Source: Colwellia sp.
Lineage (GTDB): Bacteria > Pseudomonadota > Gammaproteobacteria > Enterobacterales > Alteromonadaceae
Assembly (NCBI GenBank): GCA_020630795.1
Contig: JAHDIK010000013.1
Coordinates: 1 to 64,000, forward strand
DNA length: 64,000 nucleotides
Direction of reading: 5' to 3'
Under the pieces are notes generated by a model. It was not told the origin of the DNA. It searched no databases and was given only the letters and a program-made list of their open reading frames with translations. This document shows, piece after piece, positions 10,637 through 19,311 of this stretch. The translations under genes and the position numbers were made by a program. Every line of letters starts with the position of its first letter. The first letter of the stretch is position 1.

Positions 10637-12190
10637 TTATGGCTGAGTTGCCATCACTTCTTTTTTTAATTCGCTAATGGTGATAGCGCGGTGAATACTA
10701 TTTAATGTGTGTATTAACGCTTGGCCTGAAGCTTCAATTACGTCTGTTGCTAAACCATACCCATGGAAATTTCTACCTTCCCACGTAACAACAATATCTG
10801 CTTTGCCTAGCCCATCTTCACCAGAGCCTTTATTTGAAATTTTGTAATCAGTTACTTCAAATTCAATATCAACCGCTTTTTTAATTGCGCGATATAAAGA
10901 ATCAACAGGACCGTTACCTGTTTCTGATACAATTTTGCTTTCATCGCCTAGTACAAGTTTGATACTTGATGTTGCAAAGTCACCGCCACCACACTGAACA
11001 TTCGATGTTTCTAATCGATAGTAGTCTTGTGTGTCTTGCTGTTGAATGTTGAACAACAAGGCTTCTAAATCATCATCAAATACTTGGCCTTTTTTATCTG
11101 CTAAGGCTAAGAAATCAGCATAAAGCGCTTCTAATTCATAATCACTGTCTTGGTAGCCTAAGCTTTCCATACGATGTTTGATAACGTGTCGACCACTGCG
11201 TGAGGTAAGGTTAAGTTTAGTTTTAGCAATACCGACACTTTCAGGAGTCATAATTTCGTATGTGTTGCTCGCTTTTAACATGCCGTCTTGGTGAATTCCT
11301 GAAGAATGACTAAACGCATTACCACCAACAATAGCTTTATTTAATTGCACAGGCATATTACAAAGTTGACTAACTAACTTTGAGGTACGGGCAATTTCTT
11401 GGTGATTAATGTTTGTATGAACACCTAGTAACTCTTGGCGCGTTTTCATAATCATCGCCACTTCTTCTAACGAACAATTACCCGCGCGTTCGCCTATACC
11501 ATTGATGGTACACTCTATTTGTCGAACACCTGCTTGAACGGCTGAAATTGAATTCGCTACCGCTAACCCTAAGTCGTTGTGACAGTGAACAGAGATAACG
11601 GCTTTATCAATATTAGGTACTCTATTAAACAAGTTTGTAATTATACCGTTGAATTCATGTGGTAGCGTGTAGCCAACCGTGTCTGGAATATTCACCGTTG
11701 TGGCTCCAGCATTAATGGCGCTTTCAACCATTCGACATAAATTATCGATTGGTGTTCTACCTGCATCTTCACACGAAAACTCAACGTCATCAGTAAATTG
11801 CTTTGCGTATTTAACCGCTTTAACTGCCATTGCTTCTACGTCAGAAAACTCTTTACGTAACTTTTGTTGTACGTGTACATCTGACGTTGAAATGAAGGTG
11901 TGAATTCTAAAGTTTTCAGCAGGCTTTAACGCATCAGCACAGGCCTTAATATCAGCTTCTACTGCTCTGGCTAAAGCACAAACGGTAGAGTTTTTAACTG
12001 TTTTAGCTATTTGCTGAACCGACTCAAAATCACCAGGAGATGAAACAGGAAAACCAACTTCCATTACATCAACACCTAAGCGTTCAATGGCGAGTGCAAT
12101 TTGTAATTTCTCATGTACTGACAGGCTGGCGTTCAATGCCTGTTCGCCGTCTCTTAATGTCGTATCAAAAATAATTACGTTGTTATCCAT
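10637..12190 (-). CDS. leuA: 2-isopropylmalate synthase
   Basis: Condenses acetyl-CoA with 2-oxoisovalerate, the committed and normally leucine-inhibited step of leucine synthesis. I start it at the ATG of [17 protein letters not shown] (517 residues), which has AAAGGA 6-8 bases upstream. The reading frame is open to 12313, but that extension runs through the attenuator and leader region. The HMGL-like catalytic domain contains [17 protein letters not shown] and [14 protein letters not shown]. The C-terminal regulatory (LeuA dimer) domain starts at about residue 390, with the [15 protein letters not shown] region. First structural gene after the leader peptide. Confidence 0.97.
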   Translation of the reverse strand: MDNNVIIFDTTLRDGEQALNASLSVHEKLQIALAIERLGVDVMEVGFPVSSPGDFESVQQIAKTVKNSTVCALARAVEADIKACADALKPAENFRIHTFISTSDVHVQQKLRKEFSDVEAMAVKAVKYAKQFTDDVEFSCEDAGRTPIDNLCRMVESAINAGATTVNIPDTVGYTLPHEFNGIITNLFNRVPNIDKAVISVHCHNDLGLAVANSISAVQAGVRQIECTINGIGERAGNCSLEEVAMIMKTRQELLGVHTNINHQEIARTSKLVSQLCNMPVQLNKAIVGGNAFSHSSGIHQDGMLKASNTYEIMTPESVGIAKTKLNLTSRSGRHVIKHRMESLGYQDSDYELEALYADFLALADKKGQVFDDDLEALLFNIQQQDTQDYYRLETSNVQCGGGDFATSSIKLVLGDESKIVSETGNGPVDSLYRAIKKAVDIEFEVTDYKISNKGSGEDGLGKADIVVTWEGRNFHGYGLATDVIEASGQALIHTLNSIHRAITISELKKEVMATQP

Positions 12191-12237
12191 GATCTTTCCT
12201 TTGTTAAATTGAACCCTGATGACTAAAATACAGGCAT

Positions 12238-12269
12238 AAAAAAACCCGCGATGAATCAGTGCGGGTTTT
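12238..12269 (-). terminator. Leucine attenuator (rho-independent terminator before leuA)
   Basis: On the minus strand AAAACCCGC (12269-12261) pairs with GCGGGTTTT (12249-12241), followed by an uninterrupted T-run. It lies between the leucine leader peptide and leuA. The upstream arm contains CCGCAC (12264-12259), complementary to GTGCGG (12313-12308) at the end of the leader peptide. That gives an alternative antiterminator, while GTGCG can also pair with CGCAC (12325-12321) inside the leader. This is the standard arrangement for amino-acid attenuation. Confidence 0.9.
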
Positions 12270-12303
12270 AAGTGATTTCTATTTAGTTTAAGTAATAAAA
12301 AGC

Positions 12304-12354
12304 TTATCCGCACACGTTAAGTGCGAGGAGGAGGTTAGTTGCTGTTTTATTCAT
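12304..12354 (-). CDS. leuL: leu operon leader peptide
   Basis: A 16-codon [19 protein letters not shown], with four leucine codons among codons 8-12 (CTC CTC CTC GCA CTT). It ends 34 bases before the attenuator hairpin and 113 bases before leuA. Ribosome stalling at the leucine codons when charged leucyl-tRNA is scarce would leave the last three codons free to pair with the 5' arm of the terminator, letting transcription continue into leuABCD. The rare CTC codons, unlike the TTA-rich usage of neighbouring genes, fit a sensing role. The Shine-Dalgarno is weak. Confidence 0.88.
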   Translation of the reverse strand: MNKTATNLLLALNVCG

Positions 12355-12467
12355 TAAATTGGTCATAAATCTTAAAAATTCTGATTAACATTTCATCGTG
12401 AAATGCTTTAGTGATGTAAAAATAACGTATTTACTCGAATTAAGTCAAATAAAAATTCATTATATTT

Positions 12468-12484
12468 GAATATAAATTATATTC
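12468..12484. promoter_or_regulatory. Perfect 8-1-8 inverted repeat between leu leader and a glycosyltransferase gene
   Basis: GAATATAA-A-TTATATTC is a perfect inverted repeat in the 222-bp space between the leu leader and the divergent gene at 12577. It could be an operator for either gene. The region is very AT-rich, so chance is a real alternative. A TTGACT -35-like hexamer for leu lies nearby on the minus strand (12448-12443). Confidence 0.3.
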
Positions 12485-12576
12485 TATTTGTATTGTTAAT
12501 TGGTTACGCAAACATCAATTGATTTTCATAAATTATCACGTAAGAAAGTTAGGTTTACTAGACGTTTTACGATAAA

Positions 12577-13650
12577 ATGTATAAATCATTGAATAGTATG
12601 AGTAAAGTTGTGCTTCGTTATTTATTTTATATATCTCAAAACTATAGCTTTTCTATATTAAGGCCTCTTCAAGAAGCGATTTTACGGCGTGGCGGTGAGG
12701 TAGCATGGTTTGTTGAAGGTAGTGACATAAACCAGCTCTACTTTAAATCAAATGAAAAAGTACTTAAGTCGATAGATGCAGTAAAATTGTATGAACCTGT
12801 AGCAACTTTTGCTCCTGGAAATGTCATTCCTTCATTTATCCCTGGTATTAAAGTTGCCGTATTCCATGGTTTTAATGCAGGAAAAAGAAATAGAAAAGGA
12901 AAAGAAGATCATTTTACAATAAGAGGGTGTTTTGATTTATATTGTACTCAAGGGCCTAATACAACTGAACGTTTCCAGTTACTTGCAAACAAGCATTTAT
13001 ATTTTAAAGCTATAGAAACGGGCTGGCCTGCGATTGACCCCCTATACTTAAAAAGTGAAGTGAAAACAGAAAATTACAAGCCTACAATTTTGTATTGTTC
13101 AACGTTCTCTAGAAACCTAACTAGTGCACCGCACTTGTTTGATGAAATAAAAAGATTAAGTCAAATAAATAAATGGAATTGGATAATTCAGTTTCACCCC
13201 AAAATGCCTACAGAAGTAGTCGAACGTTATAAAGCATTGGAGAATGATAATTTAACATTTATTGAAACGGATAATGTTATTCCTTTATTGCAAGAAGCTG
13301 ATTTGATGGTATGTGATACATCTTCAGTTCTTTTAATGTTCTTATTGTTAAATAAACCGGTAGTAACTTATAACAATATAACTCCATCAGATTATTTGAT
13401 TAATATTTCCGAACCATCGCTGTTGGAAGAGTCAATTATGAAAGGTTTGTCAAGACCTCAGGAGTTAATGGAGTCTATAAAGCACTTTATTGAACAAACA
13501 CATCCATATAATGACGGAAATTCATCTGAGAGAGTGTTAGACGCTGTTGATTATGTCCTACGTGAAGGTCATAAATTAAAACCAAAGCCATATAACATTA
13601 TTAGACAGCTTAAAATGCGGAATAAACTTAAGTATTGGAAGTTTTCGTAG
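12577..13650 (+). CDS. CDP-glycerol glycerophosphotransferase (TagB/TagF) family protein
   Basis: A 357-residue protein resembling the CDP-glycerol:polyglycerophosphate glycerophosphotransferase family, GT-B-fold enzymes that build teichoic-acid-like or capsular polymers. Supporting stretches are VAVFHGFNAGKRN, ETGWPAIDPLYL, WIIQFHPKMP and MVCDTSSVLLMFLLLNKPVVTYNN, the conserved HP and D-SS regions of the nucleotide-binding half. A second possible start (MSKVVLRY, 12598) is seven codons in; neither has a clear Shine-Dalgarno. It faces a Wzi-like gene, suggesting a role in surface polysaccharide. The actual donor in this Gram-negative host is not known. Confidence 0.72.
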   Translation: MYKSLNSMSKVVLRYLFYISQNYSFSILRPLQEAILRRGGEVAWFVEGSDINQLYFKSNEKVLKSIDAVKLYEPVATFAPGNVIPSFIPGIKVAVFHGFNAGKRNRKGKEDHFTIRGCFDLYCTQGPNTTERFQLLANKHLYFKAIETGWPAIDPLYLKSEVKTENYKPTILYCSTFSRNLTSAPHLFDEIKRLSQINKWNWIIQFHPKMPTEVVERYKALENDNLTFIETDNVIPLLQEADLMVCDTSSVLLMFLLLNKPVVTYNNITPSDYLINISEPSLLEESIMKGLSRPQELMESIKHFIEQTHPYNDGNSSERVLDAVDYVLREGHKLKPKPYNIIRQLKMRNKLKYWKFS

Positions 13651-13699
13651 GCCTAATTTGTTATTGGCCGATAAGGCTTAGATCATATAATGTCGGTTT

Positions 13700-15229
13700 T
13701 TATAAATTGTATTCAATATTTAGATATGCATTAAAATCGCGTTTATCATGTTGAGACGTCTGAAATTGAGAATAACTGTATTCACTACCTAAAGTTAAGC
13801 GCCAGTTTTTATGACTATGTTGAACTTTAGCTGACACCATGAGTATATCTTCTTTTATTGCTGTCAAAGGATTACCTATTATGGGGTTGTTGGGAGCTTT
13901 GTCAGAATTATCGAAATTGAGTTTTAGTTTTCTCAATTTTATTTCTAAGTTTGTGTCTACTTGTAATTCAGACACCATTCCAAGAGTTATTGCTTTACTG
14001 TCATTATCATACAAATTTCCTATTGCTCTTCTGTTGTAACGCATACCAGAAGCATAAGTATGATGTTCGTTGAAACAATTACCTGTATCAATACCGTTTG
14101 TATCGCTGCAGTCAGCATAAGTATCGCTGTATTCTACATATAAAGTTGAGGCTTTGTTGAGTGGGAAAATATGCGTACTTACCCCTGCTAAGATTACAGG
14201 CTCTGTTAAGAAACTAAATGAAGAAGTATTATCCCCATCTTCAGCATAATATTGCCCATATAGTGAGAACATTACTTTATTCAAACTGAAAGTGTATTTT
14301 ATATCATAGCCTGCTTGTTGATTCCCCGGTTCCAATTCTTTATTTGGCCCACAATCTATTCCTTTTAAGCCTGTTGGGTCACAGTTGTCTTTACCCAGCA
14401 GTACATTTTTAAATGTGCTGAAATCTTGTGGGCGTCCATCTCCTCCCCATTGGGCTAAACGTGTTATGCCTACCTCTAAGCTATCGAACGGCTTAAAGTT
14501 TAATCTAAAACCCCAAAGTAGTGTGTCGTTTACAATACGGTTATCGTTCATCTTTCCCATGAAAGACGTGACAGTCCATGGAATACCATATTCAGTAAAA
14601 GGTATAACAAAAGGTTCAGCAGAGCGTCTAGAAATCGATATAGCTGGCATTGGTCTTGCGTTATTTGATAGCGCTAAATTACTGTCCCAACCTGGGCCCC
14701 ACCAACGGTCTTGCATGCCAATTGAAAGACTCCAGTTACCTAAATAACCCGCGATATAACTGCCATCGTATCTAACTTTTTCATCATCTATTGGTGAAGG
14801 GTTATAGCTAGTCGCAACTTTCATGGCAAATGAATTAGTCATCCACGTGGTTTTGATGCCTATATTGTTCTTATCTCTAAAATTATCACCAAAGCTAGTA
14901 AAGCGTTTATCTGTTATTGCGGCGTTTACCTCAATTGTTTTTTGGTTACGCTTGGCGAGCTTTAATTGGTGCATTACGTAAAAGTATGCACTTTGGCTAT
15001 GAGAGTTTAGAGATTTAACAGAAACGTTTTTTAAGTCATTTGCGATATCGTGCCACATTAAAGGGTAGGTTGTTATCGGTGTTTTTATGTAACCTGTGGC
15101 TGATAAATATTGGATCTGAGATTTTAAGTATACGTTTGATGTATCAATCCATGGTTCAGCAAATGATAGTGAAGAACTTAGCATTAACGCTTTTACTAGC
15201 AGAGATTTTTTCAAAACTGAATTTATCAT
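13700..15229 (-). CDS. Capsule-assembly Wzi-family outer-membrane protein
   Basis: A 509-residue secreted protein with a signal peptide (MINSVLKKSLLVKALMLSS to SFA). The pattern of alternating polar and hydrophobic strands ending in an aromatic-rich stretch (NAYLNIEYNL) indicates an outer-membrane beta-barrel. The segment WSLSIGMQDRWWGPGWDSNL, then NARPMPAISISR, is typical of Wzi, the lectin-like barrel that ties capsule to the cell surface. It converges with the CDP-glycerol-transferase-like gene, and together they look like part of a surface-glycan function. No wza/wzc export genes are in the window. Confidence 0.8.
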   Translation of the reverse strand: MINSVLKKSLLVKALMLSSSLSFAEPWIDTSNVYLKSQIQYLSATGYIKTPITTYPLMWHDIANDLKNVSVKSLNSHSQSAYFYVMHQLKLAKRNQKTIEVNAAITDKRFTSFGDNFRDKNNIGIKTTWMTNSFAMKVATSYNPSPIDDEKVRYDGSYIAGYLGNWSLSIGMQDRWWGPGWDSNLALSNNARPMPAISISRRSAEPFVIPFTEYGIPWTVTSFMGKMNDNRIVNDTLLWGFRLNFKPFDSLEVGITRLAQWGGDGRPQDFSTFKNVLLGKDNCDPTGLKGIDCGPNKELEPGNQQAGYDIKYTFSLNKVMFSLYGQYYAEDGDNTSSFSFLTEPVILAGVSTHIFPLNKASTLYVEYSDTYADCSDTNGIDTGNCFNEHHTYASGMRYNRRAIGNLYDNDSKAITLGMVSELQVDTNLEIKLRKLKLNFDNSDKAPNNPIIGNPLTAIKEDILMVSAKVQHSHKNWRLTLGSEYSYSQFQTSQHDKRDFNAYLNIEYNL

Positions 15230-15275
15230 TGAGTTTGGTAAACCGTGTAAGTGGATAGTATTTATCTAACGTGTA

Positions 15276-15314
15276 AAAGAACGCATTAATTGTAATAGTG
15301 TTAATGCGTTCTTT
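15276..15314. terminator. Long hairpin downstream of ygiM
   Basis: A 14-bp perfect stem, AAAGAACGCATTAA (15276-15289) with TTAATGCGTTCTTT (15301-15314), and an 11-nt loop. It sits after the minus-strand ygiM gene and before the wzi-like gene. A short T-rich tail follows on both strands, so it probably ends ygiM transcripts. Confidence 0.65.
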
Positions 15315-15355
15315 GTTTAGCTTCTGTAGGTGAGAGTGATTATTAGTGAGGAATT

Positions 15356-15958
15356 TTACTTCCAGCTATTCATATTGCTTTTCTTGTTTGAAGAAAGGCG
15401 AGGAATAATTAAACCTAACAGTAAACCTAAACCAAGCACTATTGCTCCATTAAAAAACCATTCTTTTTTAATATTGGTATCTTGATCTTTAATCTTTAAT
15501 TTTAATTCGCTTAATGTTTTATTAAGGGAAGATATTTCGTTGTTTAATTGAATTTTTTCGCTGCTTAATCTGTTTACATTTTTGTTAGCGCGCATTAAGC
15601 GTTCAGACACTTCACTTGAGTTACCTTCAAGGTCTGCTAATTTAGTATTTAGCTGTGCAATAACTACACGTAATCCAGGCTTTTTAGATACGTATTTGCT
15701 TTCTACCCAAACCGTACGGCCTTTAGTGTTAATTATTTCAGCGTAGTCGTTTTGTGTTTTACCTGTAATTTGAATCTCAGAGCCTGAGTTTACGGTTCCA
15801 ACAATGCGGTAATTTTTACCCGGTCCAGAATGAACAAATGTAGGTAAAGTATCAGAAATATATCCTTGTGCATTCTGTGCAAAAGCACTTTTTTGTACCG
15901 TTAAAGTTAGCGTGATAAAGAGTACGAATAAGGAGAAAAGTAATTTTGAAAATTTCAT
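15356..15958 (-). CDS. ygiM: SH3-domain membrane protein, YgiM/TIGR04211 type
   Basis: A 200-residue protein with a signal peptide (1-27, ending KSAFA) and a bacterial SH3 domain at about 30-92 (GYISDTLPTFVHSGPGKNYRIVG through GRTVWVESKYVS). A coiled coil follows (about 95-165), then a C-terminal transmembrane anchor (about 169-190) and basic tail. This order is diagnostic of YgiM-like proteins. SH3b domains usually bind cell-wall peptides; the exact function is unknown. It is divergent from ygiF, as expected from the E. coli neighbourhood of ygiM, ygiF, glnE and cca, which is here interrupted. Confidence 0.85.
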   Translation of the reverse strand: MKFSKLLFSLFVLFITLTLTVQKSAFAQNAQGYISDTLPTFVHSGPGKNYRIVGTVNSGSEIQITGKTQNDYAEIINTKGRTVWVESKYVSKKPGLRVVIAQLNTKLADLEGNSSEVSERLMRANKNVNRLSSEKIQLNNEISSLNKTLSELKLKIKDQDTNIKKEWFFNGAIVLGLGLLLGLIIPRLSSNKKSNMNSWK

Positions 15959-16181
15959 GTGGTAACCAAAACGTTAATAATCTAAAAAGAAGCGAAAATA
16001 TTAGGTCTTTAGCGTAATGATATCAAGGATAAAGGGAATTATTTTCATATATAAGGTCAAATTGAAATATATTGCCTATAAAGGCGAGCTTTTGTATTGT
16101 AGTTGTATAGAATACTCTTTTTAAAAATAAGCAGAGTAAGTTTATTAAACGAGTCGTTAAAATACGTCAACTTGGGACATC

Positions 16182-17684
16182 ATGGCCACAGAGATAGAGC
16201 TTAAATATTTAGTTTTTAGTGAAAATACCGCTGAAAAAATCACATCAATTTTATCGAATGAAAAAATCGAGTTTTTAGAGTCTTGCCATCAATTAAGTAA
16301 TTGTTATTTTGATACTCCTGATCTTAATTTACGCCAACACGATATGGGGTTGCGCATTCGTGAAAAAGATCAACGATTAGAGCAAACTATTAAAACGGCA
16401 GGGAAGATTGTAGGTGGTTTACATCAACGACCTGAATTTAATGTATCGATTGATTGTAAAAATCCTGATTTATCTCTTTTCCCAAGTGACATTTGGGAAA
16501 GCTCCCAAAATGTAAAAAATATTCAAGAACAATTAGTTTCGTTATTCTCTACCGATTTTCAAAGACATACATGGTTAATTAACACGCCAAAAGGTGGCGT
16601 GGTGGAAGTGGTTTTTGATCAAGGCAATGTTTCAAGTCAAGGTTTGCAAGATCCTATTTGTGAAATTGAGCTTGAGTTAGTTAGAGGGGAAGTGTCAGAT
16701 CTTTTTTTCTTAGCGAAGCTCTTTTTTAGTTATTTAACGTTACGACCCGGATCAAAAAGTAAAGCTGCACGCGGATATGCCTTGTGGAACAACACAGAGA
16801 GCAAAAGTGCAAAGCTAGATTTAGGTTTAATACCTGTACAGGAGTCTGATTCTCTAAGTGGGTCGTTTACTCATGGAATTACCTGTTTATTGGATAGGTT
16901 ACAAAAAGGAATTGATAGTTATATAGAAACCCCAAAACTATCAACATTAGCATTTATTAAAGAAGTACTAACTTTGATGGATCATGGATTTGCCATGTAT
17001 GACTCATATTTGTCAGATGAGGTAAAGTCGATACGTAGTGAATTAGAGCATTATATCGACGCATTTGAATGGGTTGATAACGCTATTTATCTAAAAGAAA
17101 CAACCAATAAAACGGGAAATTATCGACGTAAACTTGATTATTCTGAAGCACTTATTGAGCAGCTTAAACTCGAAAAAAGACGTTTTCCTGATGCCGAGAG
17201 TGTTATAAATATATTTAACACCGAACGTTTTAACTTGCTTCTATTATCGCTACTTGAAATCTTAATGCCCAATGGTGATAAATTTATTGAAAATGCCGAT
17301 GACACTAACTTGCGTGCATTTGCAATTCACCGCTTAACCACAAGCCTTGATGAATTAACGACAGTTATGCCTGAAGCGCTGTCACTTACCAGCGAACAAT
17401 ATTTAGAGCAAAGCTCTTTGTTAAACGCGAGTTTACATACCGGCAAATGGTTAGGAAATTTATTTGATCGGGAAGAGCGTAACAAATACCGTGCGCCTTG
17501 GTTAGATATACGAGAAGGCATTTCAGAGTTACAAGTATTATGGATTATTCAGCAGCAACTTCAAATGCTGCCTGAGCAACCCAAAAAACTGGTTAATTGG
17601 CAAAATAGTAAGGTTGAAAACTTATTACTAGCACTTGACCATTCTCGTCAAAGTGCAATGTCGATTGTACCTTACTGGGTTTAA
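16182..17684 (+). CDS. ygiF: CYTH-CHAD protein, inorganic triphosphatase type
   Basis: A 500-residue cytoplasmic protein. The N-terminal CYTH domain (about 1-200) has the metal-binding EIELK signature at residues 4-8, then GLRIREKDQRLEQTIK and an acidic EIELEL strand. The C-terminal CHAD domain (about 220-490) is helical with conserved basic positions. E. coli YgiF, with the same domain order, is an inorganic triphosphatase. In E. coli ygiF lies directly before glnE; here about nine kilobases of other genes separate them. The start has weak Shine-Dalgarno support. Confidence 0.88.
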   Translation: MATEIELKYLVFSENTAEKITSILSNEKIEFLESCHQLSNCYFDTPDLNLRQHDMGLRIREKDQRLEQTIKTAGKIVGGLHQRPEFNVSIDCKNPDLSLFPSDIWESSQNVKNIQEQLVSLFSTDFQRHTWLINTPKGGVVEVVFDQGNVSSQGLQDPICEIELELVRGEVSDLFFLAKLFFSYLTLRPGSKSKAARGYALWNNTESKSAKLDLGLIPVQESDSLSGSFTHGITCLLDRLQKGIDSYIETPKLSTLAFIKEVLTLMDHGFAMYDSYLSDEVKSIRSELEHYIDAFEWVDNAIYLKETTNKTGNYRRKLDYSEALIEQLKLEKRRFPDAESVINIFNTERFNLLLLSLLEILMPNGDKFIENADDTNLRAFAIHRLTTSLDELTTVMPEALSLTSEQYLEQSSLLNASLHTGKWLGNLFDREERNKYRAPWLDIREGISELQVLWIIQQQLQMLPEQPKKLVNWQNSKVENLLLALDHSRQSAMSIVPYWV

Positions 17685-17713
17685 TGTTATTCATTTTTTA
17701 GTTTGAGATAAAT

Positions 17714-18199
17714 ATGTCTACGATATTAATACGTGAAGCATCTGTCGCTGATAGTGCGCTTATTTTGGGTTTTATTACTGACCTTGCGATATATGAAAAA
17801 GCTGACCATGAAGTGCTTGCAACAGAAGAGGCTATCGCTCAATCAATTTTCGACAGTAATGGACGAGTGAACGCGTTGATTTGTGAGAGTGACGGTGAGC
17901 CTATTGGCATGGCTATTTATTTTTACAACTACTCTACATGGTTGGCCAAACCCGGACTCTATTTAGAAGACTTGTATGTATCTCAAAAACATCGCGGAAA
18001 AGGTGCGGGTAAGTTACTACTTAAAAAGCTTGCAAACATTGCTTTGAACAATGGCTGCGGTCGTTTTGAATGGAGTTGCCTTGATTGGAATAAACCTTCT
18101 CGTGATTTTTACGAATCAATTGGCGCAGAGTCACAAGATGAATGGGTAGGGTATCGTATGTCTGGTAATACCCTAATTCAATTCGCTCAAGAAGATTAA
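17714..18199 (+). CDS. GNAT N-acetyltransferase, spermidine/thialysine acetyltransferase-like
   Basis: A 161-residue single-domain GNAT enzyme. The acetyl-CoA-binding motif is visible as LYVSQKHRGKGAGKLLLKKLANIA (R/Q-x-x-G-x-G/A type), preceded by the LYLEDLYV strand. FEWSCLDWNKPSRDFYESIGA is the conserved C-terminal region. N-terminal IREASVADSALILGFI and the YEKADHEVLATEEAI segment resemble the SAT1/SAT2 diamine or thialysine acetyltransferases. It starts 29 bases after ygiF and is likely co-transcribed. A polyamine substrate would fit the spermidine-synthase-like gene at 23550, but that is inference. Confidence 0.8.
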   Translation: MSTILIREASVADSALILGFITDLAIYEKADHEVLATEEAIAQSIFDSNGRVNALICESDGEPIGMAIYFYNYSTWLAKPGLYLEDLYVSQKHRGKGAGKLLLKKLANIALNNGCGRFEWSCLDWNKPSRDFYESIGAESQDEWVGYRMSGNTLIQFAQED

Positions 18200-18260
18200 T
18201 GTCCAATTTGAAAATGGGAATATTCAAGAGAGATATTTAGTGTGCATTATTTAGTGTGCA

Positions 18261-19232
18261 CTAAGAATCTACAGGTAAAATCGACTGAATATGTTTAGTA
18301 AAGCTCTCAAAGTCAATATTCCCACCACTTAGAATAACGCTCACGTTTTTGTTTTTCATCAATTCCTTCTCCTTAACTAAACCTGCAAGTGGCACTGCAC
18401 CAGCCCCTTCTGCTAAATTGTGCGTTGTTTGATAATACAAATACATGGCTTGTGCAATTTCCTTATCAGATACGGTTATTATGCGTTCGGCACCTTGTTT
18501 TATTATATCGAAAGCTTCTGGTAGTGGTGTGCTGGTAGCTACACCATCCGCGATTGTATTTGCGTAGTTTGTGGGAATTATTCGCCCTGCGGAAAAAGAT
18601 TGATAGAAGGTAGGGGCACCTTCAGAAATCACACCCACTATTTTGGTTTTTAACTTTAATAAATCACGCGTTTTAATTAACCCGCAAATGCCCGAGCCCA
18701 TTCCAATAGGAACGTAAACTGTATCTAATGATTTTAAGTGTGTAAAAAGCTCTAATGCATACGTAGCAACACCTTGAACTAGCAAAGGCTCGAATGGTGC
18801 AACAGCATAAAAATTTGATTGACTGGCAAGTGAAGTACTATGCTGTCTGGCTGCTTCAAAGTCTTCACCATGAACAACTAGGTTTGCCCCAAAGCTCTCT
18901 ATGAGTTTATTTTGATCAGGGTTGTTACACGTAGGTACCACTATTGTTACTGGTAGTTGCGCTCGTTTACCTGAAAATGAAAGGCTTTGACCATGATTAC
19001 CTCGCGTTGCGGATATGAGTCCTTCGGGTTTATTGGCGCTTTGCATCAGGTGGTCTACCAATACAATGCCACCTCTAACCTTAAATGCTGTTGTAGGAGT
19101 ATGATTTTCGTGTTTTACCCACAGGTTACAACCTACTTTTTTTGACAATAAAGGCCAGTTATATTGAGGTGTTGGCGGCATCACTTGGTGAACCTTTTCT
19201 GCTGACTGGTGTAGTTCCTCTAGGGTAAACAT
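18261..19232 (-). CDS. PLP-dependent threonine-dehydratase-family enzyme
   Basis: A fold-type II PLP enzyme of the serine/threonine dehydratase family. I start it at the ATG with AGAAGGA upstream (323 residues); the frame is open 12 codons further. The PLP-binding lysine is K51 in HTPTTAFKVRGG, and the phosphate-binding glycine loop is GMGSGICG. SATRGNHGQSLSFSGK is the conserved substrate-loop region, and VILSGGNID the C-terminal PLP-ring contact. There is no ACT regulatory domain, so it resembles catabolic rather than biosynthetic threonine deaminases. It could instead act on another hydroxy-amino acid. It is divergent from a MocR regulator, probably its controller. Confidence 0.82.
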   Translation of the reverse strand: MFTLEELHQSAEKVHQVMPPTPQYNWPLLSKKVGCNLWVKHENHTPTTAFKVRGGIVLVDHLMQSANKPEGLISATRGNHGQSLSFSGKRAQLPVTIVVPTCNNPDQNKLIESFGANLVVHGEDFEAARQHSTSLASQSNFYAVAPFEPLLVQGVATYALELFTHLKSLDTVYVPIGMGSGICGLIKTRDLLKLKTKIVGVISEGAPTFYQSFSAGRIIPTNYANTIADGVATSTPLPEAFDIIKQGAERIITVSDKEIAQAMYLYYQTTHNLAEGAGAVPLAGLVKEKELMKNKNVSVILSGGNIDFESFTKHIQSILPVDS

Positions 19233-19311
19233 AAGCTTTCCTTCTCGTTCACTTTTGTTGGTTGACAAATATCCTATCTTGCTAGATTGTATGGCTCAAT
19301 AAATATATTGT

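Noticed and set aside
12190-12313. N-terminal extension of leuA to the 558-codon open frame
   Set aside because: It runs through the attenuator hairpin and part of the leader peptide. The ATG at 12190 has a good Shine-Dalgarno and gives the normal LeuA N-terminus.
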